DNA of 64,000 bases, taken from NCBI GenBank assembly GCA_948470475.1, contig OX419343.1, positions 5,719,633-5,783,632 of the forward strand. Direction: 5' to 3'. Position numbers and translations under genes: made by a program. Below are positions 10,684 to 25,600 of this stretch, in pieces. Each line of letters begins with the position of its first letter. Position 1 is the first letter of the stretch. This DNA comes from Galaxea fascicularis (Eukaryota > Cnidaria > Anthozoa > Scleractinia > Euphylliidae). The notes below the pieces were generated by a model. It saw only the letters and a list, made by a program, of their open reading frames with translations, was not told the DNA's origin and ran no database searches.

Positions 10684-13600
10684 CTGTAAACAGAAAATAA
10701 AGGAAAACAGTAAGTGAATACCGCATAATAATTCCATCGTTCATCAGTAAAAATTAGCCCCTCAATACTAAATATGTACAGGCGACTTTAGGAAAATATC
10801 GTTTAACAAATTGAAGGGTTTCAACTAGGAAAGAGGGGTCCTACTTGGGTTAAATCAACCTTCTCTTTTTCCTCGAAAGATGCATGAGCTTTGAATACGC
10901 ACCGAGGGTTGCTGAATGAAGAAAAAGTAATATGTCCATCTCTAAGCACCAGTCAAACAACAAGAACAACAGCAAGAACAACAACAACCACAACAGCGAC
11001 AATAACTAAAACAAGCAAAAATAAACAGAAAGCAAGCGACTTACATAAAGACAGCCGTGCCTCTTCACAAGCAGTTCGGGCAATTTGATGTGACTTGGCT
11101 AGCAAGTCGTCAAAATCATCTACAGTGAAAATATCTTTGTCGCTTTCAACAATTAACTTCAGCTCATCTCGAGAAACGTCATTTCCAACACCGACAGCTA
11201 ATACTTTGACTCCAAGTTGCAGGAGGGGTAGAACAGCCTCATTCAGTGGAGTGGCCCTGTGATCTGTAGACTGTCTGCCATCTGTGAGCAAGATAAGCAC
11301 CTTAGGTAAATTGGCACGCGCTTTCGTAATGCTGCCAAAAAGCCCAACCGTCGCCATTTTGAGCCCCTCGTCAATTCGTGTCCTCCCTCCCCAGTAGGGG
11401 ATCTTATCGACTGCCGTATTGAATTCCTCGTTGCTGTTGTGTTGTCCAAAACGGATCCATAAGCTGGCCTCGTTGTTGTAAGCGACTACACCAGCTTCGG
11501 TTTTTCCTGGAGAGATTGAAAAGGCATCCGCCACATTCTTGACGAAGTCTCTTTCTTTCTGATAATTCTTTGCTGTGATACTGCTTGACATGTCCATAAC
11601 AAAACCTAAGTTGATGTGGTCCTCCTTGCATTCATCTTGGAGAGACAGGAAAAAATAAATGAGCGACTAAATGAAAAAAACAAAACAACAACAACACAAA
11701 AACAAAATAAAATAAACAACTACGGTACTGGGAACGTTTCACGCAGGCCCTGAGGTTGTTCACATATGACAACGGCTCACGCATGTATCCGTAGTGTTGA
11801 TTTTGTTCTTTTACCTTACGGGATGTCTGGACGTTAACGTTCATAAAAAAAATTTCAAGTAGGTTAACTATTCAATTATTCTCTCCAGGTAAAGTTTCAT
11901 CCCTGGAAAGACAGAGTCCATTACTGTGTACCCAGAATAAAGCAAAATATTTTCCTTCCCCCCCCCCCACCCCCTAGCCCTCTCGCTTGTATGGGATGTT
12001 ACTTCATTCAGAGCATCGGACATGACGAACAATATGGTGGATGCACTAAATACCCATCGAAACGACAGAAGGTCGACCCTTCGGTCGATCTTGTGTTGTG
12101 ACCACCCAGGCGTGACTGTCTAGCCTCAATTACCCTCGATATCTAGGTAAAAATATCAAATCTGTTGTCACATCTACCTTGTGAGAGAGCAGACACACGA
12201 CAAGACTGCAGTGCAATGTCATTTGCCATATTTGCCAAGTTATCGAAGTCACTCACAGGGAAAACATCTTCCCTGTTGTCCGTCATGTCATGCAGTTCTT
12301 TGAGGTCCACCTCATCACCAATAGCCACTGCGTAGATCTTTACACCAAGCTGTTGTAAGGAACGAGCAGCGTCTTGGAGAGGAACAGTATCAGGGTCTTG
12401 GCTTTGCAGACCATCAGTGAGGATAATCATGACCTTGCGTTTATCAGGGCGGGTGCCTCCACCAGCAGTAAAAAGCTTAGATGACGCTAGTTTGAGAGCC
12501 TTGTCCAAGCGTGTACGACCCTTAGTTTGTGACACACGACCAACAGCTTTGTCGAACTCTACTCCATCGGCTTTGTCCTTAAAAGTTAATTCCAGGCGCG
12601 CATCGGTGCTGTATGATATCAGGCCAAGCTGGTGCTTTGTGGATGTGGGGTCAAACGAAGATGCTAGAGCTTTCACGAAGTCTTTCTGTTTTTTAAAATT
12701 CTCGTCGGTGATGCTGCCCGATGTGTCAACAACAAAGGCAAGGTCGGCTTCCTCAGAACACTTTACAACTAAAAAACGAGAGAAGACATGTTGAAGTAAA
12801 GTAGAGAACACTAAAATTGAATATTTAAAGGGGCAATGTCATCGGTTTGAAAAGTCACTTTAAATAACCCTCAAAAACTCTTCTTTTACTAGAACAGGAA
12901 CTTCAAAATAGAGGCCAGCGTAATGTTAAATTGCTGTACTATGGAAAATCGAAACCTGCTTATATTGGAAACGGAATTGAACTTAGACAGTTTCCCAAGT
13001 ATTTTGGAGGAAAAGACGCAGAGCATCGAACGTGGTGTGATCTTTACCGTAAGTTCTATCTCTGTTTACCTGGAACTGGTCGTGTTATACTGCCGCAGGT
13101 TTTGGAAGCCAGCAATCGGGACTTATTTACTAAATTGTCGAAGTCTTTGATGCTAAATATATCCTCCTCTTTTACAACCAGTTTGCGCAGCTCCACCCGA
13201 TTCACTTGACTGCCAATGGCTACCGCGTGAATCCGAACAGATAGTTGTCGCAATGGCAATACTGCGTCCTGAATGGGTATGGCATCATGATCATTACTCT
13301 GCCGTCCGTCTGTTAGGATAATAATTACTCTTGGAACACCAGCACGCGCTCCGCTTTTCGCTGTGAAAATTTCTTCGGCAGCTAACTTAAGTGCTCTGTC
13401 AAATCGCGTGCCACTGGCAGCGAATGGAAGATGTTGCACAACTGTTCTGAAGGAATCTTGATTCAGATGGTCTCGGAAACGAATGTGCACATTAGCTCTA
13501 CTACTGTAAGTGACTAGAGCAAACTGTGTAGTCTTGGGGGTCATGTAGAACGATTCGGCGACTTTGATGACAAAGTTCTTTTGCTTTTCGTAGTCCTCTT

Positions 13601-16600
13601 CGGTCATGCTTTCGGAGGCATCCATAAGAAATGCTATGTCAGCCTTCTCAACGCACAGAGCTTCTGAAAAATGAAAGGGTATTATAAATGCTCAGTTTAA
13701 TCTTTCTGTCCTCACTCCTTAGTGAACTACTTTTCTTTACTTACATGTCTGGTTGTCACCGTGTTGTAAACTAAGCTGGTTATGTCTTGTATTAATAACT
13801 TTTCGCAAGAGGCATGTAAAAATTATTACTGATAAGCGTCCTACTTTTCTAGGTTAATTTATCAAAACCTAAAGTTTGTTGAGACTGTATGTAGTATTCG
13901 TGGTTAGGGTCTGGCCTGCGGCTCGTAGCCATGCGTTATGAGACTCACACGCACCGCCAAATGGAATCTATTTGTCTAGCATCTTACCTGGTCTCTTAAT
14001 GAGTTCGCACGTCTGGTTGCCAACTGTCTTTACATTCTCTAAAAGGGTATCGAAATCCTTTACGGGATAAATGTCCTTGGGATCAGCCACAATCTGCTTC
14101 AGTTCATTCATATCTACTTGATCTCCGATGGCCAAGGCAAAGACTCGAACACCAAGATTACGCAAAGGTAGAACAGATTTTGCTATGGGCACTGCATCGT
14201 AATCAGCACTTTGCTTTCCATCTGTGAGGATAATAAACACCTTTGGCACATCGGGGCGCACGCCTCCTTTAGAAGAGTAAAGTTCGTTTGCAGCCACACC
14301 GAAGGCCTTGTCAAATCGGGTGCCACCCGCTGCAAAGGGTAAATTGTCCACAGTGTCGTAAAAGCTACGCTGGTCCAACTTGTCGCCAAACTTGACTCGT
14401 ACTTGTGCGTTGCTGCTGAATGTAATTAGTCCCAGATGGGTCTTAGTTGGTCCGACTTCGAATGTCGCTGCGATTCTCTTAATAACTTCTTTCTGTATTT
14501 CAAAATCTTTCTTTGTCATACTTTCGGATGCATCCACAAGAAAGGCAATATCAGCAATTTCAGAACAATCTGGTTGAATGAGAAAGGATACAATTAAAGT
14601 GAATAACGGGATATCAAGGTAACTAGTTCAAAAAGCAAAAAAAAAAAAAAAAAAAAAAAAAAAGAAATGAAAAAAAACATATGTGATAATGTTATGCTTA
14701 ATTTTCCGCCTTAAGCTGAATTGATTTGATCAATGCGTTCGCTCAAGACTAAGCTGCCGAGCCAGAAATTGGGAGAATACAAAGTTGTTGCGAGCTAATA
14801 AGTAAAGATATGTCCCACATTGACCGATAACGAGATTCATTCTCTTTCTGTGTCCCCTAGCACTGATCTTTAACCAAACACAAGCAATTCCTTCTCATAT
14901 GATATGTGGTGGTTTTTCTTAATATAAAAGTTGTGCAGTCAAGTAATGTAAACATCCAGTAGTCAACGTGGTCAATAAAAAGCATTATTACATTTCTAAG
15001 TTAGTACGCGCGCTGTAATTGGTCCAAATTGCGGTCCGTATTCTACTGTACGGCCCGCTTAATTGGAAAGTTTCCTTTCCCGCTTGCCCGATTAACCTAA
15101 GAGATATAATGAATATCTTACTATCCTCGTTTTCTTGGTTCCGTACTGTAAGGTATGGATCCTCGTTTTTTACCGTTGAGTTATGGTCCGCGTGCTTTGT
15201 GCTGGGGCCATAAATTAACGGGAAAAAAACTCGGTCCGTAACTTATAGTACGGACCTCGAACTCAGTTAGTAAGAGGTATATTAAAAAAATAGGTGTATT
15301 TAAGAGAATATTCCATCTCGTATAAAGAATATGGAAATTATCAAATAACCCAAACCAAGATGAAGTACCCAAATTCAGAGTATCGGTTAACCCTGGATAT
15401 TAGTAGAGGGCGCAGGAGATCGGCGTCTGAAGTTAAGGAGGGCGTGAATAGTACGAAGGCATGCGCGCGGGAAAAGAGGTAATGGGGGCGTGGCAAGTTA
15501 TATCTGTGTAGGAGGCTATACGCCATAACATACCTGCGCAAGATTGAGTGTTACAATCCTGTGTCTCTCTAGCTTGGCCGGTACACTGTTTTCCTCCGTG
15601 AGCTGGGGATGGGTTTGAACAGGTACGTGTTCTCTTTTGTTGTCCTTTGCCGCACGACTTAGAGCAGGTTGTCCAGTTAGTCCAGTTACTCCATTGACCA
15701 TCCACTATGATTGAAAACGAAACGTTTTCATTTGCGATGTCGTTCATTCCATTTATTTTTATTCATTTTTATTCAATTTTTTTACGAACATTAGCTCATC
15801 TTAATTTACATAATTAATATCACAAGGTAATGACTATAAAATGAAGTTCTGTACTATGTGAAGGAAAGAACGAAAATTACTTAGAGTTGTAGGAGTCAAA
15901 TGATCAGCGATATCTTTATGCTCGATTCTGTCACAAGTAGTGTGCATGAAGATAAATAGAATTAAAATTCATCCCTGTTAAAAAGCAAATTTTTGGCACT
16001 GCAAGCAGATATATTCTGCATTGATAATCAGCGATATCTTTGTGCTTCGTGCTGTTACAGTGGTATGCATGACGAGAAATCGGATTACAGCGCTTCCCTG
16101 TTAAAAAGAAAATTTTTTAACAGAGATGTATTGGATTTTGCTTTCGTTTTTGGTTTTCAACGTACGCTATGGAAACAACGATCACATTTTTCGCGAGGGG
16201 CCATCATGTCGGGGTTAATTTAAGTTATCTGTTCTCGCAATGTTAGTTTATCATTGCATTCTATCTTAAGAGATATTTTTCAATCGTTCGGTACCTGGAC
16301 AGGACTGTGTGTTGCAAGGGCGAATCTGATTAGGTTTTCCGACGCATTCTTTCCCGCCATGCCTTGGGGGAGGGCTAGTACAATTCCTTGAACGGGAATG
16401 GAATCCACCGCCACATGATGTGGAACACTCTCCCCAGTCTGCCCACGCGGCCCAGTTTCCATCAACTGAATTGAACATAATTAGTTAGGAGGGGTGTGAA
16501 GAAAGGGAACGAAAAACATGCTGGTGGTGGGTTGAAAGGGCGAGTAATCTGGGGATCTGAGATTTGTTTCCCTCTTAGTGCTAACTTGATGTCTCAGGCT

Positions 16601-19600
16601 GTGTTAATCTTCATATACTCGTATCTGGTCAGGCTCGTGCCTGTTAAGGTTACCAGTGTAAAATATTGACTACAAAAAATTGTGTGGAGTTCATTAAACA
16701 ATTAAACTGGACAGTAAAGCTCACTGAGCATCAAAAACGGTGACTAATAATCAATTAATGAAACAACTAAGTAAAACAGTAATAGAAATCAGTAAATAAG
16801 TAAACCGACAGATCGATAACTCGATAAATCGAAAAATTAAGAAACTAATAGATTAATAAAGATGCAAATGGGGACAGGTTAGAAGAATTTCAATCTTTTG
16901 CTACAAATTACCCGGACAGGCGTCTGTTCCACACGGTCTGGCCTCGTTTCCACGACCGACGCAGTCCTTTCCACCATGGGCAGGGCTTGGGTTTGTACAC
17001 GTGCGAGCACGTGTATGAATTCCGCCGCCACAAGATCGTGTGCATTCAGTCCACGACTTCCATACAGTCCACTGCCCGTCAACTGGTAAGAATTATTATT
17101 CAATTATTATTTGACTCCAGCAAAAGCAAGAAAGATTTATAAATAGTGTTAAAAATATTTTGTTGGTGTCTTTAAAATAGGTTTTTCTTCACCTGGACAA
17201 GGCCTTGTTTGGCATGATTTAGTTTCACGACTAGCACCAACACAATCCTTCCCGCCAAAAGCTGGGCGAGGTCTGGTGCAGGTGCGCACGCGTTGCTGTG
17301 TTCCAGTCCCACACGTCTCTGAGCATGGCTCCCAGTCTCTCCATTCATTCCACTGACCATCCACTGCGAATAAAATTCATTAAAACATATCTAGACCTAT
17401 TTACTCAGATCGTGGGTGCGAAGGGATTTGATCTGGAGCATACCATGAAGAAATGACGATTTCAATTTTGTTATTATTAAGTATCGTATGTTTGCTGTTA
17501 AAAAGCTTTTGATATCACATTATTTATTTACCTGGACAAGGTATTCCTTGGCATGACCTGGATTCACGACTGGCACCAACGCAGTCTTTCCCTCCAAAAG
17601 CTGGTCGAGGTTTAGAGCACGTGCGCACACGCAGCTGTGTTCCAGACCCACATGTCGTGGAGCATGGTTCCCAGTCTCTCCATTCACTCCACTTGCCATC
17701 CACTGTGCAAGAAATGAATTACGCATAATCAGTGTTTTTCGCATGATTGGCTACTCCAACTCCTGGTAGTATTTGTTATATACCTCTTAGCAGTGCGCTG
17801 GATTTTGACTTTTTGTTTGCTTGAACAAATAGTGTTTTGCTAAAAAAAATGTCTACTGGTTTGCCATGTGCTAAAACAATCATTCACTTCTGGTAGGTGA
17901 ATACCATTTACTTCCACTTTCGGCCAATAATAAATTGTTCCCCAATTTTAAAACAAACAAGATAATCTTAACACTTTTCTTAAACCTGTTGTTAGGAACA
18001 AACTTAGCGATGAGTTTATATTTATAACTGCAAAAATGGCAGAAGCAGTTTTTGCTCATATGATTTTTTTTTAGGGAATGGATACCTGGACAAGGTATTC
18101 CTTGACATAATCGTGATTCACGGCTGGCGCCAACACAGTCTCTCCCGCCAAACGCTGGGCGTGGTTTACTACAAGTACGCATGCGTTGTTGTGTTCCAGT
18201 CCCGCACGTTCGTGAACATGGCTCCCAGTCCTTCCAGTCACTCCATTCACCGTCCACTAAACAAGATATTTCATAGAAACAGTCAGTACTCATAATATCG
18301 TGAGTCAGCGTGTGCAGGTTTTTCAAGCCTGAACCAAGAGCGTAGGAATAGTGAGAACTTTCTGAACATTCTTCAGGCAATTTCCTTGGTTTCTCCTTTC
18401 TCTGTCACTTCTTTGTTTTCAAAGAAATGGGGCTTTATAGTTGTACAAAGATAGGGATTTGATTGTGTCTCTGGGTAACAAATAAGAGTCGGAACAGGCT
18501 GCACTTGTACATCTACCATTCATAATCTGACTCCCACCTGGGCAAGGTACTCCTTGGCAAGACCTGGTCTCACGACTGGCGCCAACGCAATCTTTCCCTC
18601 CAAAAGCTGGGCGTGGTCTGGTACACGTGCGCAGACGTTGTTGAGTTCCAGCCCCACACGTTTTTGAACATGGTTCCCAGTCTTTCCAATCACTCCACTC
18701 ACCGTCCACTTTTAAAAGGAAAAGTTATGAGTTACACTTAACTATTTCTAAAGCCACTTAAACCCCTCTTAGACTTTCCAGCAACGTTTGGTCGACAAAA
18801 AGCTGAAAATTACCACCAAAACAATTCACAGGTCTGACTTAGTCGAAACTTTCGAATTCCTTAGCAACAGAACAACTCCTTTCTTTTAACGACCTCTCTC
18901 TAACCACCGGTACTCGTTTCTAGTAACACTTGACTCACCTGTGCAGATTCTACTGCTACATTCTCGAGTTTCAGTTGCGCTTCCCACACAGTCCTTGCCC
19001 CCATTTGCTGGCCTAGGATTGGTACAGGTCCTTGAGCGTGTCTTCTGTCCAACGCCGCAAGTCCTTGAACAGGATGACCAATCGATCCACTGACTCCACT
19101 GACCGTCAACTAAAACGAAAGCAATATTTCTTTATATTCACCGCACTCAAACATACGGTGGTTTCTAGCTTTTGTTGACTATGTGGATGATCATTCATTT
19201 ATATTGCTACCTTTCATGAAAAAGCTCCTTACAGAGCTACTTTTTGTTGATGTTGTTCACTATGATTTACGAAGATACCGCTGCAGCGTTTGGGTCTCTT
19301 TGCGACCACGAACGACGAATCAAATGAACTTTTCCACGCAAGATTCCTATTGTGCTTCTCTTGAAATTTTATGTTATTCTTTAATTTTAATTTGAATAAT
19401 CGTGAGGGAATTAAAATCGAAATAGAAAAATATAGCCATAGGTCCCTATGACCCTTCAAGACACAGTGATCACATTTGAATTTCTTCCAGTAACACTCCT
19501 TAATCAAACAGATCGGTCTTGGGAAGAAAGAAATAACCCACATCCTGATGTTTCAAAATTCTCCCCACCGACTTAGCGAAGTAATTAGATAGACAATAGT

Positions 19601-22600
19601 GACGAGAATATTAATCTTGATATTTGTGCTTATAGGGTAAAGGCAACCTGATGGCGCACCTGGACAGGCCTGCAGATTACAAGTTTGTGTCTGTTCGCGT
19701 TCTCCAATGCAGTCTCTGCCACCATTAGCTGGATTAGTACATGTTCGAAGTCGCTTTTGGATTCCACCACCACAAGACTTTGAGCAGGAACTCCATTCTT
19801 TCCAGGCACTCCACTGACCATCAACTGCACGGGAATAAGCATACTCATAAGTAATTGCCAGGCCGATATTTGTCGCCTGTCTCAGCGAAACATCACTTTA
19901 CTACAAAGAGAATAATCCTTCACTAGGGGTTGAATATTTTGCCAAAATACTGTGGGCAATGGAATTCTGGCATCAGCGGACCCCGTGGACCCGAAAACCA
20001 TTAAAACGTTTATGAAGCCTTGAATATATGCCAAATAACCGCGACTTTCTGGGCTTCATTCCAGTTTTTCCAAATTCTTTGCTGTGTCAGCTCTAACTTG
20101 CTTGCTAAAAGTATTAACTGGTATATCAAAGTGAATTGCATGATAAAGGTAGAATAGAAAAAAAGTACAAATAAATTAAAATAAAATAAAAAACACACAT
20201 CCAAATGGGGAGTTTTGCTTCCTCTATTGCAAATATTTTCTTATAGACTTAAACCAAAGAGAACTTGTAATCTTCCCTTTCTCGCTTTTTTTCGAGAACC
20301 ATTAAAAGACACTATTGCCTTCCTTTCTTCTTAGAATCAAGTACTTTTATTGTTATCTCTCTCAACTTACTCAGGCAAAAAAAATGCTTGGAGTACCCAT
20401 AATGAGACGAGTAGCCTTACATAGTGTGCTGTCTAGCGTTTAACAGACCGCTTGATACTAACATTTGTAATCAAATTGTTTTAGTCAAAAAGCTTGGTCA
20501 ACCCAAAGCGTGCATCTTTTCTTCCTAAAAGCCTTACCTGGACAACCATTGGTGTTACAAGAGCGAGTCTCGCCACTTGATCCTGGACACTGTTTTCCTC
20601 CGTGAGCTGGTCGTGGATTGGTACAGGTTCGTGACCTGGTTTGTATTCCTGAACCACATGATCTAGAACAAACACCCCAGGGTCTCCATACACTCCAGCT
20701 GCCGTCAACTGTACGTGATTAAGCAAAAAGGCAACATTTGAGTTGCGTGGATACCATCATTATGTAACATCACCATGGTTTTATGACGCTTTCGACGAAA
20801 GCTCAGTTTTGGAGAAAAAGTCATCAAATCTCTAAACTGCGTTCCCCACCAAAGCTAAGCACCCTCTTATAGCGTCTGATAATGGAGCGAAAGATAAAAT
20901 CATGGACTTTAAATAGAGGGTACTGCGGAGCAAATGCCACGTTTTAGAGCAATAGGCCATTTTACAGTTGTTCACTCAGTGACCTGGCCTATGAATGGCT
21001 GCGAGGTTGCCGGTGACCTTGTATTGATAGAGACCTCACTGTTTTTATCATGTAAATCATGTTGTTGTAATGCTGACTAGTCTGTATTTACATAAGAAAA
21101 GCAGAAAGGTTTCACCCTCAACCTCGCTTCCATTCATAGGCCAGGTAACTCTGCCACAACTGTAAAATGGTCTATTTTGTTTTACCTGGACAAGGATTAG
21201 TGTTGCAATCTCCTGTCTCCTCACTCAGTCCCTCGCAGTTTAGTCCACCGAAGGCCGGTGGAGGATTGGTGCAAGTTCTTGTTCGCTTCCGGTTTCCGCC
21301 TCCACAGGTGACACTACAAGAACTCCAGTCAGCCCAATCACTCCAGGAACCGTTGACTGTGATGGTAAACGAAAAAATACAAAATGAATAATTGGATACA
21401 GCATCCCGGCCAGTTTGAAAGTTTTTACCAAATAAAAGAAGCTGATCGTTTTCTTGTTCTGTAGGTATTAGAGTAGCACATAAAAGGAAAAAAAAATGGA
21501 GAATGAATTAGACTTACCTGGACATCCACCCAGGCTACATCTCTTGGTCTCAGTCGACTCTCCAACACAATCGCGACCGCCATTACGAGGAGCTGGATTA
21601 GAGCAAGATCGCCGGCGGCCCTGGACGCCTGCGCCACAAGACTCGGAACAGGCACCCCAACTTGCCCATTCAGACCAATTCCCGTGAACTGAAATGATAA
21701 TAAAAACAAAAATGGCGAATTGTTTTGGGAAGAAAGGAATGACAAATTCTCCTTCAGTGCAACGGCAGTACATGAGCAGGAACTTTTCGTTAGATACACT
21801 TATTCGCTTTCTTCTCAAAGCACAGTGGAAGTCGCTGGAAGTATTTTCGCAAACTGGGGTGCTTGCAACGCCTTGTCAATTACTTTATCCTGTTATACGC
21901 CTGTTAGCATCGGTTGTTTCATGCCAATGGCTCCTGAAAGACTATTAAGAATTCGATCACTAGCATGCATCAATAAAAATAACTAAAAGCTGAAGTAAGT
22001 GCTTGCTCTTTTTAATAACAATTCCTCAAAGTTTTCAGGAATTGACGAAAACCCACTTACCAAAAGCGAAGAACGAGACGTATTACGACTGAAAAGAGAA
22101 GAGGTCCACCTCTCTATTTTTCTACTCTTGTAGTATTGCGTGCCACCTAAACTTGCTTTTAAATCTGAGCACCTAAAGCAAACTACCCATAACCCCCCTG
22201 CGGAGTACAGTGGTTTATCACATGATAAGGTTCTATCTCACCTGTAGGTGGCTTGATCCTCTTACATGTCTGCGCAGCCAATTGAAGACTGTCTTCCGCC
22301 AGTTGATCGAAATTCTCCGCACGGAACAAGTTTTCGACATCGTCACCGACCAAAAGTAACAATTCGTTGATATCAATGGCTCTGCCAACACCAACAGCAA
22401 ACACGGTCACGTTCTTTTCGCGTAATGGACGCACTGCAACATCGAGTGTCTTTGAGTCTCCAGTCACAGTCTGTTTGCCGTCTGTTAAAATAACCATCAC
22501 TTTGGCTACGTTAGGCCTTGCACCTCCACTAGGTGTGAACACTTTGTTGTTGCCTAGGTCAAGTGCTTTATCGATGCGCGTTCGTTGCCGCTGATGTCGC

Positions 22601-25600
22601 ACCCGGTCCACGGCCGCGTTGAAATCGTTCACGTTGGAATATTCACCAAATCGGATATCGACTTGAGCGTCGTCGCTGTACGATATAACCGCGATCTGAG
22701 ATTGATTAGGCCCCATCTTGAATGTGGAGGCCACTTCTTTAACGAATTGTAGCTCTCTCTTGAAGTTTCTTCTAGAGATGCTGCCGGACGAGTCGACAAC
22801 AAAGACAACGTCAGATTTCTGGGAACATTGTTGTAAACCTGAAAAGACAGTAAATGAAAACGTTTGGATTGAAAGCAGTAAATACAAACGCCGGGGAGCC
22901 TACTCCTCCAGATTTTCACTGAATATGTTCTTGACGGAAAAGAGATAGATGCCATGAAATTTCTCTCCTGGTTCCTTTTAAAATCATGAGGTCTAGCTAG
23001 CTTTAGTGGAAAAATTTATTTCTCAACCAGTAGTTGGCTGATAACCTTGATTTCGATTGCTGACTGGTCTTGCCGAAACATAGTGTTCAGACTGCCCTCA
23101 TTGTCTTTTCAATGAAATAACTGAAAACACGGTTTAAATCAACAGCAAAAGGTTAAAGTTTGGGGAAGAAACAGAGAAAAGCATGTTTACATAGTTTTAC
23201 TCTGCTCTATCAGCTTTCCACTTCACTAAGTGAAAGAGAAAATTTCCGCCGTAGTTTCCAATTTACTGACGAAGCGGAGTGATGTGGAATGTTATGTTAT
23301 TCAGCCGTGTGCTATGAACGCATATTCCTGAGGACTATCTGAGAAATGCAGGTCAAATCTAGGAAACTATGAAATGTAGAAAAAAGGCTTTTAAGAGACC
23401 CATTGGATTTTAAGACAAAAATATTAACACGTCTGTTGCAATGCATGCTGTGTGGCTGTATTGGCCAGGATCGATCTGTGTGAGCTGTGAAAGCTTGAAG
23501 ATTTAGTCATTCATTGGATAATGAACTTAGCAACTTGTTGGCTGTAAAAGGGGTAGTAGCACTCATTTCAAATGGCTTCAATTTAGACTCAAAATCAAGA
23601 ACCACCTCAAACCGCTCATCAGCTTTCATTCCAACGCACTCTAAAATTCTCATCCACATTAACTCAGCAATCAAAGCTGTGAATCAGTATTTGACCCAAT
23701 AAGGGGTTAAGGCTGTAGAGCCAATATGATGAACATTTCCTTTCTTTCAACATCTTTTTAAAATACATTGCACTGCGGTTAGGTGTGGACACTCACGCAT
23801 CCGGTTTTAAAATTGCCGACTGGAATGCAGTTAGATTAATTTCCTTTAGTTAATTGTATGAACAACAGCGACACGTTCTTCCAGGTCATTAGACAATTGT
23901 GGAGTTACTTGTACAATATCTCTATTATGTCTATTAAGAAAAGATTCCATTTTAGCCTGATGAATAAGGTTTCTACGAAAGAGAAACGTGAAGGGTCGTT
24001 CACATAAATGAATTCTAAAAGATGGGCCTATGCGATGAAGCGGTTGTCATGTTTCTTGCAATAGAAAGCTTAATCAACAAGAACGGCATGGGCAGCGAGA
24101 ACTCCACAAAACAATGGGCTTAATGAGTAAAAAAAATCGCTCTGCACGTGCGTTTGACATTTTGGTACAACAGCGTGAAATGACCAAATTTTAGGTTTTA
24201 TCGAGAACGTGGACATGACGGCAAATTTTTCTTTCTTTTTCTTTCCTTTAACACCTTTCACACTAATTTAGACCCTGGACAGCTCGCCAGCATTTTGCAT
24301 GTTAAACAAATTGGAATAATCACGAAAAAGTCACGAAAACCAGAAGTCATATTTTGAAATGACGTTCTCGTTGCCGTCGCCGTCATCGTTGCTTAAGCTC
24401 GCTATGTCTTTGTTGACAACTTGCCATTAAAGCAATGTAATTTTAGCTGGAGGTCATGGAATGTAACCGATCAGTTCGCACTTAAACAATAACGAGACTT
24501 AAAGTTAGCTTTTTAAGGCTTTCAACACAGTAGAATATCGAGCTGTTAAATACCTTTTCATATCAATGGCCTTTCCTTGAACAGTTTGATTAAAGCTAGA
24601 TAAAGAAACCAGAAAACGCAAAGCAACGTTTTTATCTCCCGGTGAGTGAACGGCGAGGTTTCAGCTAGCAAGCGCGTAAGCAAAGTATTAAAGCGGATTA
24701 CTTATGCGTGTTACAAGCGTACTGTGTCCTTCGATCAAGTGGGCTTTAACTACCTAATTTCTGTCAACGTTGTGTTTGGACAAATACTGTTACTACTTCT
24801 AACCATGTTTTCTATTTCAGCCACTATTTACTCAGTCAGTCACATTTATAGTCGTTATTTCAAACTGAACCAATTGGCAGCGGATCATAATTATCTAAAT
24901 TCCCAAAACATGATCGGAATTTAGAAAATATAATAGATTAACTATAGAACTCAGAGAAAACAAAAAATCTAACGCAATATTAAGAGATATTCTCGTGCGC
25001 CAATATGACCAAAGCTAATTGATTTCTCATTATTTGATCATTTTCTGTGCCTGATTACTTTGCGTGCGTGAGCTCGAGGAGTTTCTCCTTACACCCTCGA
25101 GTCCAAAAATAACCAAGTTGAAATCCACTTTTTCTTTTACAAAGAAAGGTAGAAAGAACTCATTTCAAAAGGAAATGTAATATTGAAAGCGGGAGGGAAA
25201 TGACAAAAGATCAACCGATATTAACACCTGTTGAAAAAGCTACTTCTCCAGTGATATTCTCTTGAGTTACAATTTCAATTTAAGGTTTTCGAAGACTACC
25301 AGCCTTGCCATCCAGCAAACCTTTGATGTTTTAGATTAAGGAAAAAAGTTAGTCTCATTTTTTGTTTACAAGTACAGAGGAAGACAAAAAGGAATTTAGA
25401 AGATAGAGTGCGGAGAAAAACACTGATCAAATGCAACTATCTGAATGGCCGAACGTCACGTTACGATTTTGTCCACATACTCGAAAGCTAGTACCGTTCA
25501 TTATCGTTACATTTTGATAGATTTCAGTGACACAAAAGTCGAAACCCTGTTGAAAAGTCTGAGAAACATCTGCCGAATTGAATGATCTGACCCTTGTAAA

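Noticed and set aside
12417..12794. Long plus-strand open frames opposite VWA exons, here and near 10241, 38116, 41110 and 46951
   Set aside because: They are antisense shadows of VWA exons and end with them.
15433..15747. Open frame extending beyond TSP1 repeat 12 on both sides
   Set aside because: The extra residues lie outside clear acceptor and donor sites and have no TSP1 similarity.
22839..22887. Signal peptide directly before VWA B1
   Set aside because: It is the pyrimidine tract before the acceptor tcttttcag. The exon at 25916-26009 is a better first exon with matching phase.
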